From JBPOFY01 sp051252415 (lineage in GTDB: Bacteria > Verrucomicrobiota > Verrucomicrobiia > Opitutales > Coraliomargaritaceae), in contig JBPOGA010000006.1 of assembly GCA_051252415.1 (NCBI GenBank), forward strand, positions 62,001-126,000: DNA of 64,000 nt. The letters are read 5' to 3'. Below the pieces are notes generated by a model, which saw nothing but the letters and a program-made list of their open reading frames with translations, was not told the DNA's origin and did no database searches. Numbering within the stretch: position 1 is the first letter of the stretch; each line of letters starts with the position of its first letter. This document shows positions 25,536 to 36,026 of this stretch, one piece after another. The position numbers were made by a program, and so were the translations under genes.

Positions 25536-27410
25536 TTACCAGCGAATCGTTGCACCTGCTGAATACTGGTCGCTACGTCCTGGTGTGCCTGGGACATCTT
25601 GGAAGTCATCGTCCCAAGCATTATCAACAGAGACAAAGATTTCGAGGTCTCCCATGTTTGGCGGGTAGAAGCTGATCGCAGCATGCGTGAAAAATGCGTC
25701 GTCATCACTGGTGCGTAGTGCGTTGTCTTCTTGAGCGCGCCATTCGTTGTCAATACGAACTTCGATCAGATCGATTGGACGCCAAATAAGGCCTAGTGTG
25801 GCGCGGTGCTCTGGAAAGTTGAGCGCATAGAAGCTGCCCACGATGTCCTCCTCGCCGTAGTTTTCGTCCTTATGAAGGTAAGTGTAACTAGCGATGGCTT
25901 GTAAGTCGCCCCATGATTTTGTCGCGATGAGCTCGAGCCCGAAAGTCTCAATATCAACATTGTTTGCGGTGCGCGCATTCGGGCTGCCTTCTTCAAAGGT
26001 CCAATCCACAAGATCGTCGTCCCAGCGATAGAAAACTGCAGCTTCGACACTCCAAGTGTCTCGGCTTATACGTGTGCCCAGCTCAAGATTTTGGCTGGTT
26101 TCACGGTCTAGGGTTGGGTCGCTGGCAAACAGGCCAGAAGTGCCACCACCGATTGCGGTGTAGCCTGCGACTTGGCTACTCTCTGCGTAGGAGAGAAAGA
26201 TGGCGTCACTATTGCCATTCTCGTGTGTGCGCTGCCATTCGATACCAGCGATCCCTGATAATTCGGACTCATTACGGTTGGTGTCGTCGTAAGTAGCACC
26301 GGCACGTAGGGTTAGAGACTCATCCTCATCGAGCTCAAATTGATACTCTGGCACGATGCTGATGCTGTAGTAGTTCCGCGAAGTGTAACTGTTTTCCAAA
26401 TTCTTAGATTCAATTTCATCCGCAGTGAATTGTGTGGCATACTTGATCGCGAAAGCATCTGTTGCTTGGTGTTTGCCAGAAAGTGCGATGGCATGTGCGT
26501 CTGTTTCGTGTATGAACGAGTCGTTGGGTTTGAAGCGATTGAATATGTAATGATCGCTGTGGCGTCGTGTGTATGCAGTGGCTTCCCATGAGCTGCCATC
26601 TCCGTATGCCTGATTATGATTCACCATGAACAGGCGTGTTTTCAAATTTTCGGTTTCAAATGGAGAGAATGCGGCAAATGCCTCGCCTGTATACATACCG
26701 AAGATGCCGAAGAACTTCTCTTGATAGCCTGCAAAGAAGTCGGTCTGCGAGTTCGGCCCAAGGATTTGAACACGTCCGGATAAACGATAAAAATCGTGAT
26801 CGGCGTGGCGAATCGTACCGTCACTTTCAGATCGTGAATACTCGGCTTCAACGCCCCATGTCCATTCACTGCTGTCACTAAATTGACCAGTTAATCCATG
26901 ATGGATACGTTGGAAGTTGAGGTCATGGTCACCGCCGCCAAGAGTTGCGCTGCCACCATCAGCGATTTGGCTCCAGCCGTAGCTTAGTGTGCCTACGGTA
27001 CTGTTGAACCCGTAAAGAGCGTTGTCGGCACCTGTGATTACTTCAGGGCCTGAGAGCATTTCTGGAGCTATTGGGAGTTCCGCGAAATAGTGCCCAGTTT
27101 GTGGGTCGATCAATGTGGCTGCACCGACTCGAAAGCCAGTGTTCTCGAAGATACCTCCACGAATACTGACGTCACCTTGAGCTTCAGCCATATTTCGTGA
27201 CTGTAAATCAACCCGTGGTTCAAACTCTAAATTGGAGATCGGTGTTTCGTAAGTGCTTACAGGAATTATATTTGCGGTTTGTTGTGAGTCGACAAATAGC
27301 GTCGGCAACGTTCCGTTGTTTTGTGCGAAAGCGGTGATGGGCAGGGTGAGTGCACAGATTGCGATTCCGTATGGCTTATAATGTAAGGAGTGTGGCTTAT
27401 TGTGGGACAT
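25536..27410 (-). CDS. TonB-dependent outer-membrane receptor
   Basis: A 624-residue protein with signal peptide ICALTLPITAFAQ. A plug-like region (about 45-150) contains QGDVSIRGGIFENTGFRVG and GADNALYGFN. It is followed by a 22-strand-like beta-barrel rich in aromatic alternations, ending in the outer-membrane insertion signal SAGATIRW. It should import a large ligand across the outer membrane; the substrate is not evident. No clear TonB box was seen. A 9-bp inverted repeat precedes the gene. Confidence 0.8.
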   Translation of the reverse strand: MSHNKPHSLHYKPYGIAICALTLPITAFAQNNGTLPTLFVDSQQTANIIPVSTYETPISNLEFEPRVDLQSRNMAEAQGDVSIRGGIFENTGFRVGAATLIDPQTGHYFAELPIAPEMLSGPEVITGADNALYGFNSTVGTLSYGWSQIADGGSATLGGGDHDLNFQRIHHGLTGQFSDSSEWTWGVEAEYSRSESDGTIRHADHDFYRLSGRVQILGPNSQTDFFAGYQEKFFGIFGMYTGEAFAAFSPFETENLKTRLFMVNHNQAYGDGSSWEATAYTRRHSDHYIFNRFKPNDSFIHETDAHAIALSGKHQATDAFAIKYATQFTADEIESKNLENSYTSRNYYSISIVPEYQFELDEDESLTLRAGATYDDTNRNESELSGIAGIEWQRTHENGNSDAIFLSYAESSQVAGYTAIGGGTSGLFASDPTLDRETSQNLELGTRISRDTWSVEAAVFYRWDDDLVDWTFEEGSPNARTANNVDIETFGLELIATKSWGDLQAIASYTYLHKDENYGEEDIVGSFYALNFPEHRATLGLIWRPIDLIEVRIDNEWRAQEDNALRTSDDDAFFTHAAISFYPPNMGDLEIFVSVDNAWDDDFQDVPGTPGRSDQYSAGATIRW

Positions 27411-27446
27411 GTGTATGCTCAGATGGCAGGTTTTACATAAAAATCA

Positions 27447-27479
27447 ATTGTTAAGTTAATCTTATGAATGCTTAACAAT
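27447..27479. promoter_or_regulatory. Inverted repeat upstream of the TonB receptor gene
   Basis: ATTGTTAAG (27447-27455) is repeated in inverted form as CTTAACAAT (27471-27479), perfect 9-bp arms with a 15-nt spacer, 36 bp before the start codon. It is suitable as an operator or an mRNA hairpin; which of the two is unknown. Confidence 0.4.
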
Positions 27480-27511
27480 GTTTAGGTTGTACTATTTTTT
27501 AGTTGGCATGA

Positions 27512-27520
27512 TGGTATAAT
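27512..27520 (+). promoter_or_regulatory. Putative extended -10 promoter
   Basis: TGGTATAAT, an extended -10 (TGn plus TATAAT), lies 59 bp before the small membrane protein gene. No good -35 box is visible, as expected for extended -10 promoters. Confidence 0.4.
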
Positions 27521-27578
27521 CACTCCATTTCCACTCGCTTCGGTTGTTATAAATCTATATCTCAATCCCTACAAATTT

Positions 27579-27842
27579 ATGGCACTGCTAAATATACAGT
27601 TTCTAATTCTCATCATAAAGGTCGCCGTTTGCGTGTTACCTGGTGTGTTTGCTGTTTTTCTATTGGCGAACAGCGAAGACAACAAGCGGGCGATGCGTAA
27701 CACTATCTGCAGCAAAGTGTTCGGTGTTAGTAATGCAGTTCCATTCCCGACGTTTGAACGCGCGTTGATAATTCTCTCCTGCATCGCAATCGTGTTTTCC
27801 ATTGTAGCATCTTGGTTTCTTTTGCTACGGCACTATTTTTAG
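27579..27842 (+). CDS. Small two-TM membrane protein, unknown
   Basis: An 87-residue protein with hydrophobic segments at about 8-29 and 63-83 and a polar loop with several Lys/Arg. No family is recognised. It has its own putative promoter, so it is probably monocistronic. The ATG at 27579 is the only plausible start. Confidence 0.55.
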   Translation: MALLNIQFLILIIKVAVCVLPGVFAVFLLANSEDNKRAMRNTICSKVFGVSNAVPFPTFERALIILSCIAIVFSIVASWFLLLRHYF

Positions 27843-28013
27843 GCTGGTGAAATGGGTCGCGTGATTTCGTATCTTGTTCGATTGGTAAATCGCTGAGTGA
27901 TTTTTTGATCAGAAATAGCTCTGATATAAATTTATTTTTCGGGAACTAGTGCCAAGTTAGCATCATTCTTGCTTATTGTCGTTACATCGCTAACTACCCT
28001 AGGGAACTGACAT

Positions 28014-29543
<1,530 letters not shown>

Positions 29544-29547
29544 AGGC

Positions 29548-30210
29548 TTACGGCTGAACAAAGACGTGTAGCCTCACCTCTGTAGATAGAGAATCGGGTC
29601 CTATGCCTTTAATCAGGATTGTTTCGCGCATGACCTTATCGAAGGAATTCGGAAGGATCTTTAGTATGCGGCCGTTCGGGTTACTCGGGTCTGGAGTGTC
29701 GACGACACTTAACTGCTCACGATTGTATTTAACGTCGCTAATCTCCTTCACATAGCGTTCGTCGATGGAAACATGCACATTCCGCTCAGTTTTCGATGAG
29801 GTGCTATTCCAATAAATAATCTTTGGCTGCAATTCGATGAGCGCAGGCACTTGAACGATCATGTGTAGTGTGGCGACTGCGTTCGCTTGGCTATCAAGGA
29901 AAACTTCTAGTTTATTGTGGTTCAGTCCTTGTCGTTTACCTTTGTGGAAAGTGCCGATAATCTCTGTGGATTTTCCAGGTTCGATGATCTTACGGTTTAA
30001 TATCGAACCAGTGCATCCGCAGCTCGTTTTGATTCGAGCGATGCGAAGCGTGGTATCGCTGTTATTCGTCACGGTGAAAGTAGCACGTGCTTCCTCTTCG
30101 TTCGGTTTTAGCTCAATGCGCGCCTCTGTGCGGTCCCAGCTCAAGATGGATGCATTTAGCGATAGGCCGATGAGTAGTTTGAATGCGATGAAGCTGATTC
30201 TTTTGATCAT
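29548..30210 (-). CDS. DUF1573-domain secreted protein
   Basis: A 220-residue protein with an N-terminal hydrophobic signal. The DUF1573 domain (about 25-125) has its signature KTSCGCTG and PGKSTEIIGTFHKGKRQG. The function of the family is unknown. It is last in an operon after a MauE-like redox protein and a membrane rhodanese, which suggests an extracytoplasmic thiol or sulfur process. Confidence 0.8.
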   Translation of the reverse strand: MIKRISFIAFKLLIGLSLNASILSWDRTEARIELKPNEEEARATFTVTNNSDTTLRIARIKTSCGCTGSILNRKIIEPGKSTEIIGTFHKGKRQGLNHNKLEVFLDSQANAVATLHMIVQVPALIELQPKIIYWNSTSSKTERNVHVSIDERYVKEISDVKYNREQLSVVDTPDPSNPNGRILKILPNSFDKVMRETILIKGIGPDSLSTEVRLHVFVQP

Positions 30211-30237
30211 ACGAATTGAAGCAGTAGTCAGGAGTGT

Positions 30238-30693
30238 TTAAAGCGCAACCTTAGATGTTCTTTGCGTGGTGTCTATGTCGCGCCAAATCAGCCACAGTGT
30301 TGCGATTAATAATAGAAGATTACGAAAAATCAGAAAGCGGTAATCGGTAGTTGGTTCCATTTCTTTACCAAAGCATCCGCAAGCGATATCCAGTCCGCGT
30401 ATCCATGCGCTCGCATGTAGACCGATGAAACTGATGAGTAGCAGGGCGATGCATAGGCCACTGGCCCGACGTAGCGCAGGTATGAGTAGTCCCAGGCCGA
30501 TCATGAGCTCAAACCATGGTAGGAAAACCGCAATCCATTGCGCCAGCGCACCGTCGATTACTTGAAAGCCTTGAATCGCAGTGGTAAAAGCTACGGGGTC
30601 TTGGATCTTGGGGAGGGCTGCCATGATAAAGGTGCCTGCGACGCTCAAGCGTGCGACAATCGATATCAGTCCGAGAAGTGTGTAGGAGCTCAT
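30238..30693 (-). CDS. MauE/DoxX-like membrane protein
   Basis: About 151 residues with four hydrophobic segments. The family motif is RGLDIACGCFGKEM, in which Cys pairs are thought to take part in electron or thiol transfer. The ATG at 30691-30693 overlaps the TGA of the upstream rhodanese gene (ATGA), indicating translational coupling. MauE-like proteins help maturation of periplasmic redox proteins. The partner is unknown. Confidence 0.8.
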   Translation of the reverse strand: MSSYTLLGLISIVARLSVAGTFIMAALPKIQDPVAFTTAIQGFQVIDGALAQWIAVFLPWFELMIGLGLLIPALRRASGLCIALLLISFIGLHASAWIRGLDIACGCFGKEMEPTTDYRFLIFRNLLLLIATLWLIWRDIDTTQRTSKVAL

Positions 30694-31094
30694 GGTTGCC
30701 AACCTCCGTGTAGACTGTAAATTTCTGCGTCAGGCAGATCGGAGCGTAGTCGCTCAGCGATACGTTTACTCGTGCCGCAACTTTTACTCGAACAATAAAT
30801 GACGATGGGGCGCGGTGCGCTCAGCCATTTCCCAATGAGCTCTGGGATTTGTGTATCCCAGTTGGATTCATTTAACGACAAGGCACCTTCAATGTGATCT
30901 GTGGCAAAGTCACTTTCAGCGCGCGCATCTATCCAGATGGGGTTGAGCACTTGAGCGTCGATCAATAGGATTTCGCCTGCTTCAAGGGGTAGAGCTGTCC
31001 CTGGCGTTGGTACGAGTCCGCTGAATACCGAATACGCCACACCGATTAGAGTCAGTGTGAGAAGGATACAAAATTCTTTAAAGAGTTTGAGCAT
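30690..31094 (-). CDS. Membrane-anchored rhodanese-domain protein
   Basis: A 134-residue protein with one N-terminal transmembrane segment (about 7-25) and a rhodanese domain facing the periplasm (PIWIDARAESDFATDHIEGA). The active-site loop YCSSKSCGTSKR has the persulfide Cys. It should move sulfane sulfur outside the cytoplasm. First gene of the rhodanese / MauE-like / DUF1573 operon. Confidence 0.85.
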   Translation of the reverse strand: MLKLFKEFCILLTLTLIGVAYSVFSGLVPTPGTALPLEAGEILLIDAQVLNPIWIDARAESDFATDHIEGALSLNESNWDTQIPELIGKWLSAPRPIVIYCSSKSCGTSKRIAERLRSDLPDAEIYSLHGGWQP

Positions 31095-31159
31095 TCGGAT
31101 TGTAGCTTGTCCGCGTTATAATATGGATCATTCTGAACTGACAACTGATATTCGAAATT

Positions 31160-31552
31160 ATGAACAACAAACAAACAATTGGCTTCTGGATTATCTGGTT
31201 CGTATTTTTGCAATCAGCGTTCGTGATTCATTTTGTGATCGGTGGCGGTTTCCCATCGGGTGAGAACGAGGTTGAGCCAATGGCAAGTTGGCTGTGGCTC
31301 GTCTGTGCCGTGCCAATGCTTTTGGCTGCGGCGATTCGTTGGTTGGTGATTCCCAAACTTAAGGAGCAACAAAAACGGTTCGTTGCCATGATTGTCGGGC
31401 TCGCATTTGCAGAGCAGCCGATTTTCTTTTCCATCTTTTTGATTGGCACCGACTATCCGCAATATCAGATCGCCGTTCTGATGGTTTCGGTGGTCAGTTT
31501 GATTCAGTTTGCGCCCAGCTACGCGACGCCGGGCTATGAGATAGATGTGTAA
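31160..31552 (+). CDS. Four-TM membrane protein, unknown
   Basis: A 130-residue protein with four hydrophobic segments (about 9-27, 42-62, 74-97 and 104-120). No family is recognised. It is divergent from the rhodanese operon. A TTATAAT box 42 bp upstream (31112-31118) may be its -10. Confidence 0.6.
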   Translation: MNNKQTIGFWIIWFVFLQSAFVIHFVIGGGFPSGENEVEPMASWLWLVCAVPMLLAAAIRWLVIPKLKEQQKRFVAMIVGLAFAEQPIFFSIFLIGTDYPQYQIAVLMVSVVSLIQFAPSYATPGYEIDV

Positions 31553-31575
31553 AAGTCTACTGGTTTACTAAAGAT

Positions 31576-31665
31576 GGTAGCGCAGGTGCGTCCCGCACCG
31601 TATCACATCCTGCTGGCCACCTGATTCGCCATACGAGATGCGGTGCGTGACGCACCTGCGCTACC
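31576..31665. repeat. GGTAGCG-family element, most intact copy
   Basis: The left arm 31576-31600 (GGTAGCGCAGGTGCGTCCCG) and right arm 31641-31665 are near-perfect inverted repeats of 25 bp with one difference; total 90 bp. Related copies lie at 2291-2376 and 21963-22121, and a half copy lies in the wzy-like gene at 45341-45366. Confidence 0.85.
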
Positions 31666-31690
31666 TATCCATGGAATTTCATGCTAGTCA

Positions 31691-31748
31691 GGTTGGCTTT
31701 AGCCGCCTGACACTTACGGTCAGTGCTGTTGGGCGGCTAAAGCCAACC
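31691..31748. repeat. GGTTGGCTTTAGCCGCC palindromic element
   Basis: A perfect 17-bp inverted repeat: GGTTGGCTTTAGCCGCC (31691-31707) and its complement (31732-31748) around a 24-nt spacer. It lies just before the rsmD stop. It is a third type of short palindromic element, directly adjacent to the previous one. Confidence 0.8.
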
Positions 31749-31763
31749 CAACTACGTTCTTAA

Positions 31764-32327
31764 CTATTTGCTTCGTTTGAAAATGGCAATGGTCGGCTTA
31801 TCTTTGCCAGCTTTGCCAAGACGTTTGATCAATTGCCAACCTTGAATCTCGGGTTCTAGGTTTCCGGGCAATTCGACAATGGCCCGCGCATTTTCTAAGG
31901 CGATGGAGTCGACGGCTTTGACAAAGATTTCAGCGAGCCCCGTCTCGATTGTATGGTAGGGTGGGTCGAGAAACACGAGGTCGTAAGCAGCAATATTTAC
32001 GTCGAGCGAATATACATCTCGAGCAACGACCTTGGCGTGGCTCGCATCCAACTGGCAACTGCGTAGGGCGGCTTGCACATTTTGGCGCAAGCAGAGGAGT
32101 GCATGGCGATCAGTTTCGTAGAAAGTAGCCGAAGCCGCCCCTCGGCTGAGGGCTTCTAGCCCATAGCTGCCTGTGCCCGCGAAAAGATCAGCTACTTTAC
32201 ACCCTTCGATACTCGGCCCTAGGCTTGAAAAAAGCGACTCACGCATACGGTCCGTGGCCGGTCGAGTGTGATCGCCTTTGGGTGCTTTCAAGGTGATGCC
32301 TCGAGCTTGGCCGCCAGTGATACGCAT
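31764..32327 (-). CDS. rsmD: 16S rRNA (guanine-966-N2) methyltransferase
   Basis: A 187-residue class I methyltransferase. RITGGQARG at the start and PATDRMRESLFSSL are RsmD hallmarks; VADLFAGTGSYGLEALSRGA binds SAM and FLDPPYH is the catalytic motif. It modifies the small subunit rRNA. It follows kdsA on the same strand with 54 bp between them. Confidence 0.93.
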   Translation of the reverse strand: MRITGGQARGITLKAPKGDHTRPATDRMRESLFSSLGPSIEGCKVADLFAGTGSYGLEALSRGAASATFYETDRHALLCLRQNVQAALRSCQLDASHAKVVARDVYSLDVNIAAYDLVFLDPPYHTIETGLAEIFVKAVDSIALENARAIVELPGNLEPEIQGWQLIKRLGKAGKDKPTIAIFKRSK

Positions 32328-32381
32328 TTTTTTGAAAAGCGGAGATGCTGAAATTGAGAAAATCTGAAATGCGAGAGAGTG

Positions 32382-33173
32382 CTACCTAACTGCATGCCAG
32401 ACGCGTAGCAGGCTTTCGATGAGCTCGGGTAATTCGGTGAGTGGCACTTGGCTGGCTGCGTCGGAAATTGCTTTTTCTGGATTTGGGTGGGTTTCTAAGA
32501 AGACGCCATTGGCACCTGCAGCGAGGGCTGCACGAGCGAGTGGTGGCACGTATTCACGCTGTCCACCACTAATGCCGCCCGCTGCACCAGGGAGCTGTAC
32601 ACTGTGGGTCGCGTCTATAATCGTGGGATGTCCGTTGCCCGCCATAATGCTGAAGCTACGCATGTCGACGACTAGATTTTGATAACCAAAAGTGGTGCCG
32701 CGGTCGGTTTGCCAGATCTCTTTGGCGCCCGCTTCTTCGAGTTTGTTTGTTACAAACTCCATTTCGTAAGGCGAAAGGAACTGGCCCTTCTTCACGTTGA
32801 TTGCACAATCAGTTGCGGCGGCTGCAACAAGTAGGTCAGTCTGGCGGCAGAGAAATGCGGGGATCTGCATGGCGTCGACCACTGCGCCGACCTTCTCACA
32901 CTGATCGGGCAAGTGGATGTCGGTGACGGTTTTGAAGCCATATTCCGCCTTAATGGTTTGAAAAATTTCGAGACCACCGTCGATGCCTGTGCCGCGGTTG
33001 CTTTTAATCGATGTGCGGTTGGCTTTGTCAAAAGAGCCTTTGAAAAGAATGTTGAGCTCGGGGTGCTTCTCTTGCAAGGCGGCGAGGGCGTCGGCGACTG
33101 GTCGGCAAGTGTCGAGGCTTTCGAGGGAGCAAGGGCCCGCGAGGAGCAGGAGTTTGTTGGGATCGTAAATCAT
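32382..33173 (-). CDS. kdsA: 2-dehydro-3-deoxyphosphooctonate aldolase (KDO-8-P synthase)
   Basis: A 263-residue enzyme condensing phosphoenolpyruvate and arabinose-5-P into KDO-8-P for lipopolysaccharide. LAGPCSLES, LFKGSFDKANRTSIKSNRG, VKKGQFLSP and FGYQNLVVDMRS are all conserved. Its presence shows a Gram-negative envelope. It stands upstream of rsmD on the minus strand. Confidence 0.95.
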   Translation of the reverse strand: MIYDPNKLLLLAGPCSLESLDTCRPVADALAALQEKHPELNILFKGSFDKANRTSIKSNRGTGIDGGLEIFQTIKAEYGFKTVTDIHLPDQCEKVGAVVDAMQIPAFLCRQTDLLVAAAATDCAINVKKGQFLSPYEMEFVTNKLEEAGAKEIWQTDRGTTFGYQNLVVDMRSFSIMAGNGHPTIIDATHSVQLPGAAGGISGGQREYVPPLARAALAAGANGVFLETHPNPEKAISDAASQVPLTELPELIESLLRVWHAVR

Positions 33174-33288
33174 AATTGAATTAAGGGTGATGTCGCGTGT
33201 GACGCCAAGCGGTAATCTTAGGTTCTTGGATATTTAGAAAGTAGGAAATCGGCTTGGTAAAACCATTGTTTGAGTTATTGGTTGAAGC

Positions 33289-33834
33289 GTGACTTTGATA
33301 AGTTCTAGTTTTCGGCTCCTGAGCTTCTTGTTCATTTGCGTTCCACTGTTCGCATTCACGGAAGATCAGGATGACCTAAATGAGTGGCTACGTCAGTATG
33401 AGGGGCGTTGGTCAGGCAATTTTACAGTAGCTTCTGAGGCAACTGGCTATACCGAAGTCTTTACTGTTGAGCAGCAGTATTGGATGGTGGAGGGGCGTCT
33501 CCATGGCCTTTCGGTTTCTGATCGAGATAGTGGATTGGTTAGTTCGAAGTCGGTGACTTATGCACAGGGAGGCAAATTATTTTCAGAGATCACTCGGGGC
33601 GACAAGGTCGAGTCTTTTGTCGGGGTGGTGCATGACGATGGCGTGCTGTGGCTGCAAAAAGATATGAAGCGCGCCAACGATTATCAGATCAAAGAGACTT
33701 TTGTCGTGAAAGATCACGAGCTGTCTTTAATCACCGAAGGCTTCGACACTTACATCTATAAAGAGGGGCTGGCCTACGTGATTTTTAAGGGAAAGCTTAT
33801 TTATAAAGGATCGCTAAAGGAGATTCCTAAGTAG
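33289..33834 (+). CDS. Secreted protein of lipocalin-like appearance, unknown
   Basis: A 181-residue protein with a signal peptide (LLSFLFICVPLFAF) and a beta-strand-rich mature part (WLRQYEGRWSGNFTVASE, QQYWMVEGRLHG). WSGN-type openings occur in DUF1579/lipocalin-like families, but the assignment is tentative. GTG start at 33289. It is convergent with the repeat protein gene, 3 bp apart. Confidence 0.6.
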   Translation: MTLISSSFRLLSFLFICVPLFAFTEDQDDLNEWLRQYEGRWSGNFTVASEATGYTEVFTVEQQYWMVEGRLHGLSVSDRDSGLVSSKSVTYAQGGKLFSEITRGDKVESFVGVVHDDGVLWLQKDMKRANDYQIKETFVVKDHELSLITEGFDTYIYKEGLAYVIFKGKLIYKGSLKEIPK

Positions 33835-33837
33835 CTG

Positions 33838-35079
33838 CTAATCTGCGCCGATTTCGTTTGCCAAGGCTGTGCGTAGATCGGGTTCGAGTTCCGCGGTTTT
33901 GACCCAATAGAGCGCTTCGACTGGTTGGGTGGAAGCCCAAGTTTGTATCGATGCGGTGAGTTTGGAGGTTCTGACTTCTGGATTTGAAATGAGATTTACC
34001 CATGCAGTGGCTGCTTCTGGTTCAAATGACATCATTGTTTCGTTGAAGCCAATAATCGCAGTGTCACGCTCTACGCTTGGTGACTGATTGCGCAGCCAAC
34101 TGGAGGCGGCAACTGAATCGGTGCGGCTCCATTCGGCCATTATAATACGGCTGCTCTCATTGCTCTTTAATGGATCCTGCGGATCTAGGTTCGCATGCCA
34201 GTTCATGGCTTCAGCTGGGTCATTCGTCGCTCTTGCGTGGACGTAAGTGTCGATCGCTTGAGGTGCTTCATAGGCATCTGTGAGTTCCCGCATAAAAGCT
34301 TCTGCATCGTCAGGCGAGTGTTGTGCATAGTTTTGAATACTGAGATTCAGCAGTTCAGCATTGTTGTTAAATTCGGCTTCAGAAAGCGCCCAGATCGTGG
34401 CTTTCTCGGGGTCGCTCGTGGTCCAAGATTCAACTAATGCGACTGCGGCTTCATTACGTAGAGGGCCTAGAGGTAGATCGTTGAGCCATTGTAAGGCTTC
34501 GTCGGGATTGGTTTTGGCCCAGTTGCTAGCGAGCGTTTTGGCAGCTATGACTTTACTCCCATCATTCGCCATGCCGTTTATCCATGCGGCGGCGGCTAGC
34601 GGATCTTGTTGTGCCCAGATCTCGACACCACTGTTGAGTGTCTCGAGCCTTGCTATCCCTTGTGAGTTGGATTCGAGCCAGAGCAGGGCTTCTTCCGAAT
34701 CTTTAGCGGCCCAGAGGGCAACGACTTCAAGCATCCCACGTAAGCGATCAGGGTTGTTGGCCTGATCCTGTAGCCAATTCATCGCCTCTTCGGGGTCTTG
34801 TTGCGCGCGATGGCGTGCCTCAGCAATGAAAGGATCAGTGCCGTCTGCTACATCAATCTCTGATGTTGGAATGAGGACCGCGCGTCGTGGTTCGGTAGCG
34901 ATTTCATCGGTTACGGCGGTCTCGTCAGACGAGATTTTGGGCTCACCGGATCGAGCGTTTTTCCATGCAGTGTGTAAGGTGGAGAGCTCTTGCTGGATAC
35001 CTGACAGATAGGGAAGTATCGCTAGGGCGATCAGACCTAAAAAGGCGAGCGTGAGAGCGATTCGAAAGAGCCAGCGCAT
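33838..35079 (-). CDS. Membrane-anchored repeat protein (WAxxDPxxA repeats)
   Basis: About 413 residues: one N-terminal TM (about 3-23), an acidic linker, then about nine imperfect alpha-helical repeats of about 30-35 residues with a Trp and an Asp-Pro, for example WAAKDSEEALLWLES, WAQQDPLAAAAWING, WAKTNPDEALQWLND and WTTSDPEKATIWALS. This resembles TPR/Sel1-type solenoids and recurs in Verrucomicrobia. It is probably a protein-protein scaffold outside the membrane. The ATG at 35077-35079 gives a clean TM; the longer frame overlaps tatD. Confidence 0.7.
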   Translation of the reverse strand: MRWLFRIALTLAFLGLIALAILPYLSGIQQELSTLHTAWKNARSGEPKISSDETAVTDEIATEPRRAVLIPTSEIDVADGTDPFIAEARHRAQQDPEEAMNWLQDQANNPDRLRGMLEVVALWAAKDSEEALLWLESNSQGIARLETLNSGVEIWAQQDPLAAAAWINGMANDGSKVIAAKTLASNWAKTNPDEALQWLNDLPLGPLRNEAAVALVESWTTSDPEKATIWALSEAEFNNNAELLNLSIQNYAQHSPDDAEAFMRELTDAYEAPQAIDTYVHARATNDPAEAMNWHANLDPQDPLKSNESSRIIMAEWSRTDSVAASSWLRNQSPSVERDTAIIGFNETMMSFEPEAATAWVNLISNPEVRTSKLTASIQTWASTQPVEALYWVKTAELEPDLRTALANEIGAD

Positions 35080-35086
35080 GCGAAAC

Positions 35087-35884
35087 TTAATCGAGGTTAA
35101 AGAACGCCTTGGTGTTGGCGGTCGTCTGGGAGGCGAGCTGTTCGAGTGAGATTGCAAGTGCTTCGGCGCTACGTTCGGCAATATGAGCAAGGAACGCTGG
35201 TTCGTTGGGCTTACCGCGATGTGGCTCGGGCGTGAGGTAGGGGCAGTCCGTTTCGAGCATCAGTTGATTCAGCCCTTGGCTGCGTAGTGCCTCGCGGATC
35301 TCTGGTGCGTTCTTATATGTGACGATACCAGTGAATGAGCCGCGTCCACCACGTTCGTTGATCTTAGCCATTTCCTCTGGGCCGTAACTATAGCAGTGAA
35401 AGACGATGCGTTCCCAGTTTACGTCAGATTCGTCGATCATTCGGTAGGTGTCGTCAAAAGCATTGCGACTGTGGATGACGACTGGGCAACCGAGTTCTGC
35501 CGCGAGCATCAGTTGCTGACGGAAGGCTTCTTCTTGATGTATCATTAGTTCACCAGCCTCAACCGGATCTTTGGGTAAGTGAAAGTAATCGAGGCCGATC
35601 TCACCGAGAGCGACGGGCGCATTGGGCGGAATGAAAAAGGTCGAGATGTTTGACACTGCATCGTTCCATTCGGCATCAACATAGCAGGGATGGAGGCCGA
35701 CGGTGTAGTCGATTTTGTTTGGGTTTGCGGCTGAAAGCTCGCGATATGGCACCCAGTCTTTGGGAGACGTCCCGACGGTAATGAAGCGGGTCACGCCAGC
35801 ATCAGCAGCACGCTGTAGCACCGCGTTTAGTTCGCCTTTATCTTGAAAGCCTTTAAGGTGGCAATGACTGTCGATCAATTCCAT
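35087..35884 (-). CDS. tatD: TatD-family metal-dependent hydrolase (DNase)
   Basis: A 265-residue TIM-barrel nuclease. The metal ligands are in DSHCHL at the start, ALGEIGLDYFH (Glu), VVIHSRNAF, HCYSYG and ETDCPYLTPEP (Asp). TatD proteins act as Mg-dependent 3'-5' DNases or as amidohydrolases. It is followed by the repeat protein gene 7 bp after its stop, so cotranscription is likely. It is divergent from trxB. Confidence 0.92.
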   Translation of the reverse strand: MELIDSHCHLKGFQDKGELNAVLQRAADAGVTRFITVGTSPKDWVPYRELSAANPNKIDYTVGLHPCYVDAEWNDAVSNISTFFIPPNAPVALGEIGLDYFHLPKDPVEAGELMIHQEEAFRQQLMLAAELGCPVVIHSRNAFDDTYRMIDESDVNWERIVFHCYSYGPEEMAKINERGGRGSFTGIVTYKNAPEIREALRSQGLNQLMLETDCPYLTPEPHRGKPNEPAFLAHIAERSAEALAISLEQLASQTTANTKAFFNLD

Positions 35885-36026
35885 GGAGCTGAGGAAAGCC
35901 GTAAATCTTCAAAGCGCAAAGCGCAAAGTGTTGTGGGTTTTGCATTACTTGGCGAAATTTCTTGAGAATAAAAGAAGCCGCTCCATCTTCTTGGCCTTTA
36001 ACAATTTTTATACCCACATTTTTATT

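Noticed and set aside
27411..27578. Possible cobalamin riboswitch before the TonB receptor gene
   Set aside because: No B12-box-like or other riboswitch core is visible; only a simple inverted repeat and an AT-rich promoter region.
35884..36026. 48-residue extension of TrxB
   Set aside because: The region has no similarity to the family, and the FAD motif begins right after the ATG at 36027.
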